A DNA stretch of 35,250 nucleotides from Plectonema cf. radiosum LEGE 06105 (GCF_015207665.1 NZ_JADEWL010000069.1:1-35250); one strand, 5' to 3'. Positions 7,127 to 16,149 are shown, numbered from the stretch's first letter. Notes: generated by a model from the sequence alone, not told the origin. Numbers and translations: made by a program.

Positions 7127-7495
7127 TTAACCTCTTAACTCTCTCACCTTCAAGGCAATACTTTCTAAAACACCATCTAAATTGTCGTATACATCATTAT
7201 TCGTAAATCTAATAAATTTAATTCCGAATGATTTAATATAACTTTGTCTTTCTCGATCGTATTCAACAGCACCTTCCATAAAATGACTTTCACCATCAAT
7301 TTCTATGGCTAGCTTTAATTTAGGACTGTAAAAATCAATCACAAATTTATCTACACTATATTGTCTGCGAAATTTACAATCTTCTATTTGTCTATTTCTT
7401 ATTTTGTCCCAAATTATTTTTTCTGCTTTTACTATGTTTTGACGTAATTTACGCCGTTTTTCTTTTTCGGATTTTTTGTTATAAAGTTGAGTCAT
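7127..7495 (-). CDS. DUF559 domain protein, PD-(D/E)XK / Vsr-like endonuclease
   Basis: A 122-residue protein of the DUF559 family, related to very-short-patch-repair endonucleases. It opens with the basic LRQNIVKAEKIIWDKIRNRQ stretch. The KFRRQYSVDKFVIDFYSPKLKLAIEIDGESH block carries the D...ExD nuclease core, and KSFGIKFIRFTNNDVYDNLDGVL ends the fold. The length is typical. It should be a small soluble DNA nuclease; the substrate is unknown. The ATG at 7495 lies 6 bases from an 18-bp stem-loop (7501-7547) that would occupy the leader and ribosome-binding region. It is upstream of xisI on the same strand, separated by 77 bases containing a palindromic repeat. XisH, the usual partner of XisI, is also thought to be nuclease-like, so this pairing may be more than chance (inference). 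Confidence 0.88.
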   Translation of the reverse strand: MTQLYNKKSEKEKRRKLRQNIVKAEKIIWDKIRNRQIEDCKFRRQYSVDKFVIDFYSPKLKLAIEIDGESHFMEGAVEYDRERQSYIKSFGIKFIRFTNNDVYDNLDGVLESIALKVRELRG

Positions 7496-7500
7496 TTTGA

Positions 7501-7547
7501 TAATTAGGTTGATATTAATGTGTTTTTAATTAATATCAGCCTAATTA
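7501..7547 (-). promoter_or_regulatory. 18-bp near-perfect hairpin in the leader of the DUF559 gene
   Basis: TAATTAGG T TGATATTAA (7501-7518) pairs with TTAATATCA G CCTAATTA (7530-7547). Seventeen of 18 pairs are Watson-Crick, plus one wobble, around an 11-base loop. It ends 6 bases before the start codon on the minus strand. A stem this strong would cover the translation start region or act as an operator. A small mobile-element remnant is another possibility. Confidence 0.6.
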
Positions 7548-7621
7548 CACTAATTCGGTTTTGGCATCCGTTAAATTACCTCACCCCCTAACGATTCTGC
7601 TCTCCTTGCAACATCGCTCGA

Positions 7622-7774
7622 AACCTCACCCCCAACCCCTCTCCTTATTAAGGAGAGGGGAGATTACTTCACCTTTGTTTTTCAAAAGAGAGGGGAGCTT
7701 ACTTACCCCTACTCTCTCCTCACTACATTGCTTGAAACCTCACCCCCAACCCCTCTCCTTAACAAGGAGAGGGG
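7622..7774. repeat. Two direct copies of the CCCCTCTCCTT palindromic repeat
   Basis: AACCTCACCCCCAA followed by a 25-base palindrome (7636-7660), and again with palindrome 7750-7774. The arms are CCCCTCTCC / GGAGAGGGG with slightly different centres. Upstream of each copy is a similar CATCGCTCG or CATTGCTTG lead-in, so about 114 bases were duplicated in tandem. A degenerate AGAGAGGGGAG lies between them (about 7689). The second copy is 8 bases past the metH stop and may form the 3' end of the metH transcript, although no T tract follows. Confidence 0.8.
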
Positions 7775-7782
7775 AGTTTAAG

Positions 7783-10700
7783 TTAAGCACTAAAATATTT
7801 AGCTACGGGATGATATGTAATTATCGCTGTTGTACTTTGCTCGGGATAAATCTGCTCGCTTTCGTCCATAAACAAGTTAATTCTGTCAGTTTTCAACAAG
7901 TCCAATTGCTTGTACTGATCGGGAATATTCGGGCAAGCTGGGTATCCAAAGCTATACCGGCTCCCACGATATCTTTGCGCTAACATATCACGAATGTTAT
8001 CTGGATCTTCTGCTGCAAAGCCCAATTCACGACGGATTCGGGCGTGTGTCCACTCAGCTAGAGCTTCTGCCATTTGGACGGCTATACCGTGAAAATACAG
8101 GTAATCGGTGTATTCATTATTGGAGAATAGCTTTTGCGCGAATTCCGTGGCAATTTCACCCATTGTCACCGCTTGCATGGGGAAAACATCAATGATTCCT
8201 GTGTCTTTGGGTGCAAAGAAGTCTGCAATACACAAACGACGCATGGATTTTTGACGGGGAAATTCAAATTCTGTAACTTTTTGGGAATGATTTTCAGTGT
8301 TGTAGATATGCAGTGTATTTCCTTCTGATTGACAAGGAAAATAACCGTAAATTACTTGAGGATGCAACAAGTTTTCTTCTACTACCCGTTTTTTCCAAGT
8401 TTCTAGATTTGGATATACTTTCTCTGCTAAGAAAGCCTGATATTCTGCTTTTGATTGGTTTTTTGGTTTTCTAAATTGCCATTGTCCGGCAATTAAAGCT
8501 TGTAAATCCAAGTACCAAAATAGTTCTTCGAGGGGAATATCTTCTGGTTGTAATAGTTTGGTTCCCCAGAATGGTGGGGTGGGACGTTCGGTGTCTATTT
8601 CGACTGCTTCGGAACGTTTAGTATCGATAATCTTTGGTTGCTCTGCTGTATTTTCTCCAGGAGATTTTTCTTTTTCTACAGATTTGTGTTCATTTTGATA
8701 GTTTAGTAATGCAAATTCACCTAAAAAACCTTTAAAATCATCCCAATTATTACCAGATTTAGCTGGCATTAATTTATCCATGAAATTCAAATCGGAAAAT
8801 GCATCTTTACCGTAAATGACTTTACCTTGATAGGTATTTTGGCAGTCTTCGTAAACGAATTTAGGAGTTAAAGCCGCACCACCTAAAATCACGGGAACGG
8901 TAATTCCTTTTTCGTTAAAAGTTTCCAGGTTATCTTTCATAAATGCCGTGGATTTTACTAATAACCCACTCATGGCAATACAATCGGGTTTATGCTCTTC
9001 GTAAGCTTTGATGATGTTTTCTACTGGTTGTTTAATGCCTAAATTAATTACCCGATAGCCGTTATTAGATAAGATAATATCTACCAGGTTTTTACCAATG
9101 TCGTGAACGTCTCCTTTGACGGTAGCAATTACAAAGGTTCCTTTGGCATTATCTTGCCCTGCTTCCGATTTTTCCATGTGCGGTTCTAAAAACGCCACCG
9201 CTGCTTTCATGGTTTCTGCTGATTGCAATACGAAAGGTAGCTGCATTTGTCCTGAACCAAACAATTCACCGACTACTTTCATGCCATCTAATAAGTAAAT
9301 ATTGACGATATCCAAAGGTGGATATTTCTGCATTGCTTCTTTGAGTGCGTCTTCTAAACCAATTCTTTCTCCGTCGATTACGTGCTGTTTGAGGCGTTCT
9401 TCAATTGGTAAACTAACATCAACACCTTTATCGCGCTTAGCGCTAACCCCTTCAAACATGGTGGTTAGTTCACCCAAGGGGTCGTAAACGCAGATATCGC
9501 CGTCAAATTTACGGTTATCGTAGATTAAGTCACGGCAAACTTTTTGGTGTTCCTGTTCAATTTGAGAAAGCGGTAAAATCTTACTCGCGCTCACAATGGC
9601 TGCATCCATTCCCACTTGTGTCGCTTCGTGCAGGAACATTGAGTTTAAAACTATCCGCGCTGCGGGATTTAAACCGAAGGATATGTTGGAAACACCTAAT
9701 ACAACATGACATCCCGGTAATTCTTGACGAATCCGGCGGATTGATTCAATTGTTGCTTTACCGTTGGCTCTATCTTCTTCAATGCCGGTAGAAATTGGTA
9801 GTGCTAGAGTATCGAAGAAAATTTCGTGAGCGGGAATCCCGTATTCTACAGCTTGACGATAAGCGCGTTGAGCAATTTCAAATTTTTTATCGGCTGTTCG
9901 TGCCATTCCATCTTCATCAATTGTACCAATTACCACACCAGCACCATATTTTTTCGCTAATTCCAACACTTTCAAAAACCGTTCTTCACCGTCTTCGTAG
10001 TTAGTGGAATTTAATAAACACTTACCACCAGCAACTTTTAAACCTGCCTCCATTTTTTCCCATTCGGTGGAGTCAAGTACCAAGGGCAAAGTAATATTGT
10101 TTACTAACCGTGAGACCAACTCGTGCATATCACGCACACCGTCACGCCCTACATAATCAACGTTAACATCAAGAACGTGTGCGCCTTCTTTAACTTGCGA
10201 TCGCGCTAGTGAAACTAATCCGTCCCAATCTTCATCATTTAACATGGTACGGCATTTTTTGGAACCGCTAGCGTTGAGCCGTTCACCGATAATCAAGAAA
10301 GAATTATCTTGGTCATATGGTTGAGTACCGTAAATCGAAGCCGCAGCCGGTTCAGTTTTTGGATTCCTAACTTTCGGTGTTAAATCCTGGGCAATTTCTG
10401 CTAAAGCTTGAATATGTTCTGGACGTGTCCCACAGCAACCCCCAATCGCTTGGACACCTAAGTCTTCGATGAAATGCATCAAATGCATTTTTAATTCTAC
10501 CGGCGTTAGTTTATAATGCGCTTGTCCGCCGACGTTTTCTGGTAATCCCGCATTGGGAATACAAGAAACAATAAATGGTGAATGCTCCGACAAGTATTTG
10601 ATATGTGGCTTCATCAAATCCGGGCCAGTAGCGCAATTTAACCCCAAAATATCGATATTATAAGGTTCTAAAATTGTCACCACCGCAGCAATTTCTGTAC

Positions 10701-11316
10701 CCACGAGCATGGTACCCATAGTTTCCATTGTCACAGAAACCATTAAAGGTCGTCTTTCCCCTTTCTTCTGAAAAACTTCTTCAATTGCATTTAGCGCTGC
10801 TTTAATTTGCAACACATCCTGACAGGTTTCTACCAAAAATAAATCAACTCCACCATCAAACAATGCTTCTGCTTGTTCAAAATAAGAGTTTTTCAAGGTG
10901 TCGAAATCAATATGTCCCAAAGTTGGTAGCTTTGTACCAGGACCCATAGAACCAGCGACAAACCGGGGTTTTTCGGGTGTAGAAAATTCCCCAGCAACTT
11001 TTTTAGCTAATTCCGCAGCGGTTTTATTGAGGTAATAAGTTTGATCTGCAAGGTCATACTCGGCAAGTACAATTGAGGTACCACCGAAAGTATCAGTTTC
11101 AATGACATCCGCACCAGCAGCCAAGAAATCACGGTGAACCGTCGCTACAGCCTCTGGTTTGGTGTGAACGAGATATTCGTTACAACCTTCGTATTCAGCA
11201 CCACCAAAGTCCTCAGCGGTGAGATTTTGTACCTGTAAATTAGTTCCCATTGCACCGTCAAAAACTAAGACAGGTCGTTTGGGACTGTTCAAGTGTTCCA
11301 AAAATGCATTAGCCAT
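7783..11316 (-). CDS. metH: Cobalamin-dependent methionine synthase MetH
   Basis: A 1177-residue full-length MetH. It transfers a methyl group from 5-methyltetrahydrofolate through methylcobalamin to homocysteine. Domains in order: homocysteine-binding barrel (about 10-315) with zinc cysteines C228 (GLNCATGP) and C294/C295 (GGCCGTRPE); pterin-binding barrel (about 335-620; [26 protein letters not shown]); cobalamin cap and Rossmann domain (about 640-850) with the axial His738 in [10 protein letters not shown]; and a C-terminal AdoMet reactivation domain (about 910-1177) with [17 protein letters not shown] charged linker near 875-910 is poorly conserved. Start ATG 11316. It is divergent from 11421 with a 104-base gap that holds no recognisable cobalamin riboswitch. 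Length and all catalytic residues look normal. Confidence 0.97.
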   Translation of the reverse strand: MANAFLEHLNSPKRPVLVFDGAMGTNLQVQNLTAEDFGGAEYEGCNEYLVHTKPEAVATVHRDFLAAGADVIETDTFGGTSIVLAEYDLADQTYYLNKTAAELAKKVAGEFSTPEKPRFVAGSMGPGTKLPTLGHIDFDTLKNSYFEQAEALFDGGVDLFLVETCQDVLQIKAALNAIEEVFQKKGERRPLMVSVTMETMGTMLVGTEIAAVVTILEPYNIDILGLNCATGPDLMKPHIKYLSEHSPFIVSCIPNAGLPENVGGQAHYKLTPVELKMHLMHFIEDLGVQAIGGCCGTRPEHIQALAEIAQDLTPKVRNPKTEPAAASIYGTQPYDQDNSFLIIGERLNASGSKKCRTMLNDEDWDGLVSLARSQVKEGAHVLDVNVDYVGRDGVRDMHELVSRLVNNITLPLVLDSTEWEKMEAGLKVAGGKCLLNSTNYEDGEERFLKVLELAKKYGAGVVIGTIDEDGMARTADKKFEIAQRAYRQAVEYGIPAHEIFFDTLALPISTGIEEDRANGKATIESIRRIRQELPGCHVVLGVSNISFGLNPAARIVLNSMFLHEATQVGMDAAIVSASKILPLSQIEQEHQKVCRDLIYDNRKFDGDICVYDPLGELTTMFEGVSAKRDKGVDVSLPIEERLKQHVIDGERIGLEDALKEAMQKYPPLDIVNIYLLDGMKVVGELFGSGQMQLPFVLQSAETMKAAVAFLEPHMEKSEAGQDNAKGTFVIATVKGDVHDIGKNLVDIILSNNGYRVINLGIKQPVENIIKAYEEHKPDCIAMSGLLVKSTAFMKDNLETFNEKGITVPVILGGAALTPKFVYEDCQNTYQGKVIYGKDAFSDLNFMDKLMPAKSGNNWDDFKGFLGEFALLNYQNEHKSVEKEKSPGENTAEQPKIIDTKRSEAVEIDTERPTPPFWGTKLLQPEDIPLEELFWYLDLQALIAGQWQFRKPKNQSKAEYQAFLAEKVYPNLETWKKRVVEENLLHPQVIYGYFPCQSEGNTLHIYNTENHSQKVTEFEFPRQKSMRRLCIADFFAPKDTGIIDVFPMQAVTMGEIATEFAQKLFSNNEYTDYLYFHGIAVQMAEALAEWTHARIRRELGFAAEDPDNIRDMLAQRYRGSRYSFGYPACPNIPDQYKQLDLLKTDRINLFMDESEQIYPEQSTTAIITYHPVAKYFSA

Positions 11317-11420
11317 AAAATTCTAAAACTTCTAGAAAAATTTAGGTTAGCCTTAATTTATTATTTTCTCGAATTTTCAGACTTTAGGAACAATTAGATT
11401 ACATTTTCATTACATTTAAG

Positions 11421-11891
11421 ATGATACAAGATTACGTCGATCAAAATGAAGGCTTTATCCGTTCAAGTACTGAGGAAGTAAGAGGTAATTTGCTCGAAGC
11501 CCTCAAAACAGTTGTTTTTGGGGGAAAGCGTATCGTTTTACAACAAGCTGGGGAAGAAATCGCAGCAATAATCCCCATCAAAGAATTTCACCGTCTGGAA
11601 TATTTGGAACACGAACTTGTACCCCGGATTTGGGAACCTGATGAGGAGGAATATTACGAAGATGATGGGGGAATACATTGTGTTCTAGTTGATGAAATGG
11701 AAGCTGAGTTTGATGAGATTATGACTGAGGTGACGGTATACAATGAATTGTTTGGTTTGCTACCACCACAGCATTTATCGGGAAAAGAATTTGATGTTTT
11801 TGTACCTGTAGCAATTGTGATGAATATTAAAAAGTTTTGGGTGTCGGAGTATTTGGTTTACGAGAAGGATAGGTTAAAGATGTGTAGTTAA
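11421..11891 (+). CDS. Phd/YefM-like antitoxin-fold protein with acidic extension
   Basis: A 156-residue protein. Residues about 12-60 (EEVRGNLLEALKTVVFGGKR, then IVLQQAGEEIAAIIPIKEFHRLE) resemble the Phd/YefM antitoxin fold: a DNA-binding helix followed by the strand pair 'I.L...G...AAI.P..EF..LE'. It continues with an acidic linker (EPDEEEYYEDDGG) and a C-terminal segment of about 55 residues, EFDVFVPVAIVMNIKKFWVSE, that I do not recognise. No toxin gene (RelE/ParE or PIN) follows: the next gene is on the opposite strand 125 bases on. It is either an orphan regulator or an antitoxin-derived protein with a new C-terminal domain. Start ATG 11421, divergent from metH. Confidence in the Phd-like half is moderate. 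Confidence 0.6.
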   Translation: MIQDYVDQNEGFIRSSTEEVRGNLLEALKTVVFGGKRIVLQQAGEEIAAIIPIKEFHRLEYLEHELVPRIWEPDEEEYYEDDGGIHCVLVDEMEAEFDEIMTEVTVYNELFGLLPPQHLSGKEFDVFVPVAIVMNIKKFWVSEYLVYEKDRLKMCS

Positions 11892-12015
11892 GGGATAAAC
11901 CATCCTAGACGTTATTAACAGGGAACACTTAACAGAAAACTTGGTATGTGATTAATTCTGTGTGAGTAGTTATTGATAAATAGTTTTTTATCAAGTTAAA
12001 CATACTAAGAATTAA

Positions 12016-12834
12016 TTAATTTAACTTGGTTAAATTGGTTTGGGTAATTTCATCTGCGGGGAATAAGGTTTCAATTCGCAATTCCTGTAATGTGATGTCG
12101 TGGGGTGTACCGAGAGTAGCTATTGCGGAAAAGAAATTTAGATTTAATCCGTCTTTGAGAAAGTTTACGGTTAATAATGGTAGTTGCCAGGTGTGTGAGT
12201 TAGAAAGTTTCCACAACTGTGAAACATCTGGATAAGTTTGTAATTCTTGATAAAGTTTTATTGGTTGTTGACTGTTACCGCTTGTGAGTGCTTCTCGATA
12301 AGCTCTTTTGATCAAATGACTAGCAATTTCTTCCCAGTTAGCGACAAATGGTTTTAAACCTTGGGGATGGAACATCAATCGCATCAAATTGATTTTACCG
12401 TCAATGTCGAGAAGTTTTTCTAAGTCTTGTGGATTAATCAACCAGTCGATTAACTGTTGCGAAACTGCATTAGTTTGAATCAAATTCCAATATCTATCCA
12501 TGACTAAAACGGGTGAATGGATTTGAGAAAGCAAGATAAAATCTAAAGCTTTGCGGATAGGTTCAAATTCCGGTGAAGATAAATCGCTTTCGGAATAAAT
12601 CGGTGCAAATCCCGCAGCTGTGAGCATGATGTTTTGTTGCCGTAAAGGAATATCTAGTACGGTAGCGAGTTGTAATATCATTTCTTGACTGGGATTCGCT
12701 CTACCGGATTCGAGAAAACTAATGTGTTTTTGAGAAACTTCGCTAGCTAAAGCTAAATCGAGTTGGCTGAAATTTCGCTGTTTTCTCCAATGTTTGAGCA
12801 GATTACCGAAAGTTGACAGCATTGCAGTATTCAT
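12016..12834 (-). CDS. XRE-family transcriptional regulator with MmyB-like ligand-binding domain
   Basis: A 272-residue regulator. The N-terminal helix-turn-helix of the Cro/CI type covers FGNLLKHWRKQRNFSQLDLA, then SEVSQKHISFLESGRANPSQ. The rest (from about residue 85: SPVLVMDRYWNLIQTNAVSQ, then LMRLMFHPQGLKPFVANWEE) matches the MmyB-like PAS-type ligand-binding domain, which in related proteins binds fatty acids or other small molecules. Start ATG 12834 (ATG 12822 also possible). The open frame beyond 12834 runs into a palindromic repeat and is unlikely to be coding. It is divergent from two small membrane-protein genes (13037 and 13536), which are reasonable regulatory targets (inference). 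Confidence 0.88.
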   Translation of the reverse strand: MNTAMLSTFGNLLKHWRKQRNFSQLDLALASEVSQKHISFLESGRANPSQEMILQLATVLDIPLRQQNIMLTAAGFAPIYSESDLSSPEFEPIRKALDFILLSQIHSPVLVMDRYWNLIQTNAVSQQLIDWLINPQDLEKLLDIDGKINLMRLMFHPQGLKPFVANWEEIASHLIKRAYREALTSGNSQQPIKLYQELQTYPDVSQLWKLSNSHTWQLPLLTVNFLKDGLNLNFFSAIATLGTPHDITLQELRIETLFPADEITQTNLTKLN

Positions 12835-12859
12835 AACTAAAAACAAATAAATAATGTAG

Positions 12860-12880
12860 AGACGTTGCAATGCAACGTCT
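12860..12880. repeat. Odd palindrome AGACGTTGCA-A-TGCAACGTCT upstream of the regulator
   Basis: Perfect 10-bp arms (12860-12869 and 12871-12880) around one base, preceded by GTAG and followed by CCCC. A partial copy of the same motif, GAGACGTAGCA, begins near 12934. The motif is a familiar dispersed repeat in filamentous cyanobacteria, but its place in the divergent promoter region also makes an operator conceivable. Confidence 0.65.
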
Positions 12881-13036
12881 CCCCGGATTTTAATTTATAT
12901 CGATTACTGCAATATACATACCCGCAGATTATTAGAGACGTAGCATTATTACCTCAAAGGTAATTGTTTCTCTCGAATACAGCAATCATAATCAAAACAA
13001 CAACAATGATTGAATTTTACTCAGAGGTTACAAACC

Positions 13037-13414
13037 ATGTCCAACACAACTTATCAAAATCAATTACCTGTATCTAATAAATTATTTTCCGCCAAATCGC
13101 TTTATCTGCTGCTGGTAATTATTGGAAGTATTGCACCTGGGATTCTTATCCTCAAATTCTTTTCTCAAAATGGTTTTTCTATTAGTTCATTAATTTTAAA
13201 AGGATTCGATAATTACGCTGCGGCTGCATTTGGAACAGATTTGCTGATTAGTACATTGGTTTTTTTCTGCTTTGCGTTTATTGAATTACAACGATTGGGT
13301 TTATCTCGTAGTAGATTATTGATTTATCTTGCAGCAACTTTTGGAGTTGGTTTAAGTTGTAGTTTACCGCTGTTTTTCTATTTCCGTGAAGGAGTATTAG
13401 AAAGTCAGAATTAG
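13037..13414 (+). CDS. Small membrane protein, DUF2834-like
   Basis: A 125-residue integral membrane protein with about three hydrophobic segments: SLYLLLVIIGSIAPGILIL; the AAFGTDLLISTLVFFCFAFI region; and LLIYLAATFGVGLSCSLPLF. The pattern of GSIAPGIL, AAFGTDLLIS and FIELQRLGLSR corresponds to the DUF2834 family as I remember it. Function is unknown. The ATG at 13037 with AGAGG (13023-13027) is preferred over an in-frame TTG at 13010. It is divergent from the XRE/MmyB regulator and followed on the same strand by another small membrane protein. Confidence 0.75.
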   Translation: MSNTTYQNQLPVSNKLFSAKSLYLLLVIIGSIAPGILILKFFSQNGFSISSLILKGFDNYAAAAFGTDLLISTLVFFCFAFIELQRLGLSRSRLLIYLAATFGVGLSCSLPLFFYFREGVLESQN

Positions 13415-13438
13415 GGCTACACTTCTTTACTAATCAAT

Positions 13439-13510
13439 GGTGCGTTACGGCATTTCAAATTTGTAACCTCAAACATTACTTATTTGTGCCGTAACACACC
13501 CTACAAGATA
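13439..13510. repeat. Inverted repeat GGTGCGTTACGGCA ... TGCCGTAACACACC
   Basis: 14-base arms (13439-13452 and 13497-13510) match at 13 positions around a 44-base loop. This is a familiar cyanobacterial dispersed inverted repeat. It lies in the 121-base gap between the two membrane-protein genes and could reduce read-through. Confidence 0.7.
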
Positions 13511-13535
13511 AAATCTGTTTTATATTTAATCTCTA

Positions 13536-13952
13536 ATGAAAAACTTACTTTTCTATTTAAGCTTTGCGACGATTATAACTCACGAACTTGATGCGATGAC
13601 GCAATCGGAATGGAAACTTTTATTTGTACTGCGAAACCTACCCGAATGCATTGCATCACCGATTTTTGTTGCTATTCATATCCCATTGATTACAGTACTT
13701 CTATGGTTGACAAATAATCAATCTCAACCTGTTAAAAAATGGTCACGAATTGGACTTGCTACATTTATGGTGATTCATAGCGGACTTCATAAGTTATTAG
13801 AAAATAATCCCAACTACACTTTCAACTCCTTGCTTTCTTTGGGGCTGATTTATGGTGGTGGTTTGCTAGGATTTCTTTATTTGATTTCTATTTTTGTATC
13901 TTGGCAAAGCGTGTTTAATCATGTTGTTGAAGCAACTCGAAATGAAACTTAG
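13536..13952 (+). CDS. Small four-helix membrane protein (DUF6713-like), function unknown
   Basis: A 138-residue protein with four probable membrane segments: LLFYLSFATIITHELDA; IFVAIHIPLITVLLWLT; WSRIGLATFMVIHSGLH; and SLGLIYGGGLLGFLYLISIF. The conserved THELDAMTQSEWKLL motif at the end of helix 1, with His residues in helices 2 and 3, suggests a buried metal or haem-like site. It resembles the DUF6713 group as far as I can recall, but no function is known. The start is ATG 13536. Its stop lies 7 bases from the end of the convergent rloB remnant, leaving no room for a separate terminator. Confidence 0.6.
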   Translation: MKNLLFYLSFATIITHELDAMTQSEWKLLFVLRNLPECIASPIFVAIHIPLITVLLWLTNNQSQPVKKWSRIGLATFMVIHSGLHKLLENNPNYTFNSLLSLGLIYGGGLLGFLYLISIFVSWQSVFNHVVEATRNET

Positions 13953-13959
13953 TGGTGCT

Positions 13960-14628
13960 TTATTGAAAATCTTTTTGACTTTGCAGCTTCTTAACTAAAA
14001 TATGTATTTTTGTAGATGGATTTAAATTTTCGTGATTATATTCTTGATATTTATCTAATTTTTCTGCATTCTCAATAGCATCTTGAAGTTTTGGCTTTAA
14101 AATTTTGTACCAATCAGAATTATTTTTATCATAATATTCTTTAGATTTTAAAATTTCTAATTTTTTTAACTCTGATTCCAACTTTTGACACACTTGCTTA
14201 CAATCAGAAAAAGGACTGCTAGTATTACAGCAGTGTAGCAAAAACCATATTTCAAAACATGGAATAGATGTGATAGCTAAAATATTATTCTTTTCGGCTT
14301 TGGTTAAAGCTTCATTGTATTTTTTTATTTGATTATCTTGGTCGAAAACACAAATTACTTCATCATATTTAGGCTCACCTTGTTTTTTACTCAGCCTAAC
14401 TTGTTCTTGTAATAAATTTTCAGCTTTTTCTACAACATCTAAAGGACTACCGCCAGAGGCTCGTGTAACTTTTATTTATGTTGTCTTAAGTTTTAAATCA
14501 TCCTTTAAAGAATTTAGATAATTATATTCTGTTTCTTGACCTTCAACTACAATTAAAATATATTTTCTCGGTTTTTTGTTTCCTTTGTGTCTTTGTAACT
14601 GAATACTCGTTTTACCTCTTTTCGGCAT
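13960..14628 (-). pseudogene. rloB: rloB (AbiLii-type Toprim-like protein) interrupted by an in-frame stop
   Basis: Read from the ATG at 14628, the frame encodes MPKRGKTSIQLQRHKG, then YILIVVEGQETEYNYLNSL, and meets TAA at codon 51 (14476-14478). The same frame then continues without shift for 171 codons to 13960: SGGSPLDVVEKAENLL, VICVFDQDN and IPCFEIWFLLHCC. These are RloB family marks: the Toprim-like VEGxxTE..Y motif, the DxD strand and the PCFExWxLLH motif. A single C to T change of a CAA codon would explain the stop. No ATG or GTG restart is visible before the TTG at 14241. RloB pairs with RloA in abortive-infection (AbiL-like) systems, and the start here overlaps the rloA end by 17 bases, as in an operon. 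The protein is probably truncated and inactive unless the stop is read through. Confidence 0.82.
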
Positions 14629-15943
14629 GATTTATATTATTTAGTCCATGAATAAAAGGAACAGCACCATATCTACCTAAAAGGTATCCTTTTTGCAAAG
14701 ATTCATCATTTCGAGTCATAAAATCAAGTAATGAGTATAACTTTGTTGCGCTTTTTTCTTTTTCAGTAAACCATATTTGGTCTTGTCTAAATAACTCTGT
14801 ATCTAAAAGTGTAGTATCATGAATTGTAAAAATAATCTGAGCATTTTTTTGATTAATATCTGGATTATTAAACATTTTTATTAATGATTTTGTCAGAACT
14901 GGATGCAAACTTCTACCTAGTTCATCTACAATTAATATTTCACCATGCTGCAACACGTACAACCAAAGTCCTGCTAGCTGAAATAAACGCTGTGTTCCAT
15001 CTGATTCTTCTTCCATCTCAAATTCTACTTCTTGCTCGGAATCATTCATTTGATGCATCGTTTTTACATCTAATGATTGCAATTGTTCAATATCGATATC
15101 CCCTTCAAATTCTTGATTTTCAAGCACTTGTTTCATTAAAAATTGTTTAAATAAACTTTTTTCTCTATCTGAGATTGATTTATGTTCAATTTTTAAATCT
15201 GAAATTCCAATATCTGCTTCACTTAATAAATTAACTACTTGTTGCCGAAAAATATCGTCTTCATTGCAAATTCTTAATGTAAATGCTTCAACTATAGAAT
15301 TTGATGTCAGAATATTAATTTCTGATTGAAACCATTCAAAAATTTGTGTCAGTTGAGCATGATTATTTTGTGCAGCATGAGAAAGAAACAAAGAATTAGA
15401 GCGAACAAGTTTTTTAATACGTTCTTTTTCTCCTTTTAATGCTTTTCCAAAAGACCATTTATATTGTTGATTGTTGTTTATCTCGGAATTTTCTACTAAA
15501 TATTTACGAGAAAACCAATTTTGCGGACGTTCATTCGGGTAAGCTATTAACCATTCTTCATATACCCGTTCCTTAGTTAAAATAACTCCATATTCAAAAC
15601 GAATATCTTGATGAATAAAAATAATGAAAAAACTAGTTGGTTGATTTTTATATTTAGAATTTAATCGAAATGATTCTACAGGAAGTTTATCACCAGCCTG
15701 CATTCTACTAGCAGAATCGACTACAAGTCTTTTTAGAGTTTGCATCCCTCGTAACAAGTTACTTTTTCCTGAAGCGTTAGCACCATAAATTACAGCACTA
15801 GTAATTAAGCGCAGTTTATCTGATAAATTAGGCGTAGAAAAAGTGTTATTCTCAAGCATGGCTTTATCTTCAGAAGCGACCATACTCAAAGTTTGCCGTT
15901 TTTGAATTGAACGATAGTTTTCAACACTAAACTCTATAAGCAT
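14612..15943 (-). CDS. rloA: RloA / AbiLi-type AAA ATPase
   Basis: A 443-residue ABC-like AAA ATPase of the SMC/RecF superfamily found in phage-defence operons. Visible motifs: N-terminal MLIEFSVENYRSI, Walker A GANASGKSN (54-62), signature-like EESDGTQRLF (312-321), Walker B ILIVDELGRSLHP (336-348) and the H-loop FTIHDTTLL (372-380). The middle region with lysine/glutamate-rich helices is the short coiled-coil insertion. In AbiL/RloAB systems it is thought to sense infection and activate the Toprim-like partner RloB. Start ATG 15943. It overlaps rloB by 17 bases. The ATPase looks intact while rloB is interrupted. A stand-alone OLD- or AAA15-like ATPase is the alternative reading. Confidence 0.88.
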   Translation of the reverse strand: MLIEFSVENYRSIQKRQTLSMVASEDKAMLENNTFSTPNLSDKLRLITSAVIYGANASGKSNLLRGMQTLKRLVVDSASRMQAGDKLPVESFRLNSKYKNQPTSFFIIFIHQDIRFEYGVILTKERVYEEWLIAYPNERPQNWFSRKYLVENSEINNNQQYKWSFGKALKGEKERIKKLVRSNSLFLSHAAQNNHAQLTQIFEWFQSEINILTSNSIVEAFTLRICNEDDIFRQQVVNLLSEADIGISDLKIEHKSISDREKSLFKQFLMKQVLENQEFEGDIDIEQLQSLDVKTMHQMNDSEQEVEFEMEEESDGTQRLFQLAGLWLYVLQHGEILIVDELGRSLHPVLTKSLIKMFNNPDINQKNAQIIFTIHDTTLLDTELFRQDQIWFTEKEKSATKLYSLLDFMTRNDESLQKGYLLGRYGAVPFIHGLNNINHAEKR

Positions 15944-16149
15944 TGCTGCATCTCAAGTTGATTGTTTCCACCTAAGTAGTAAATTTTTACCAATATTAAC
16001 TGTCCTATAAAGTCTTAAAAGTCCTTAGTAAATTATTCAGATAATTTTAAACACATTAAAATTGTACCTATTGTCCGATTTAAAGACAAAGGTACATGAT
16101 TATTACTAATTATAAAGTTTTATTGACTTTTCCAAGAAGCAGTTTTACT

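Noticed and set aside
7561-7983. A 140-codon + strand open frame
   Set aside because: It runs through the CCCCTCTCCTT repeats and then antisense to the 3' end of metH. The predicted peptide is repeat-derived (HPQPLSL motifs) with no family resemblance.
11317-11420. Cobalamin riboswitch upstream of metH
   Set aside because: The gap is only 104 bases and shared with a divergent gene, too short for a full riboswitch. No B12-box pattern is visible.
14884-15150. An 88-codon + strand frame inside rloA
   Set aside because: It is antisense to the intact ATPase motifs of rloA and has no conserved features.
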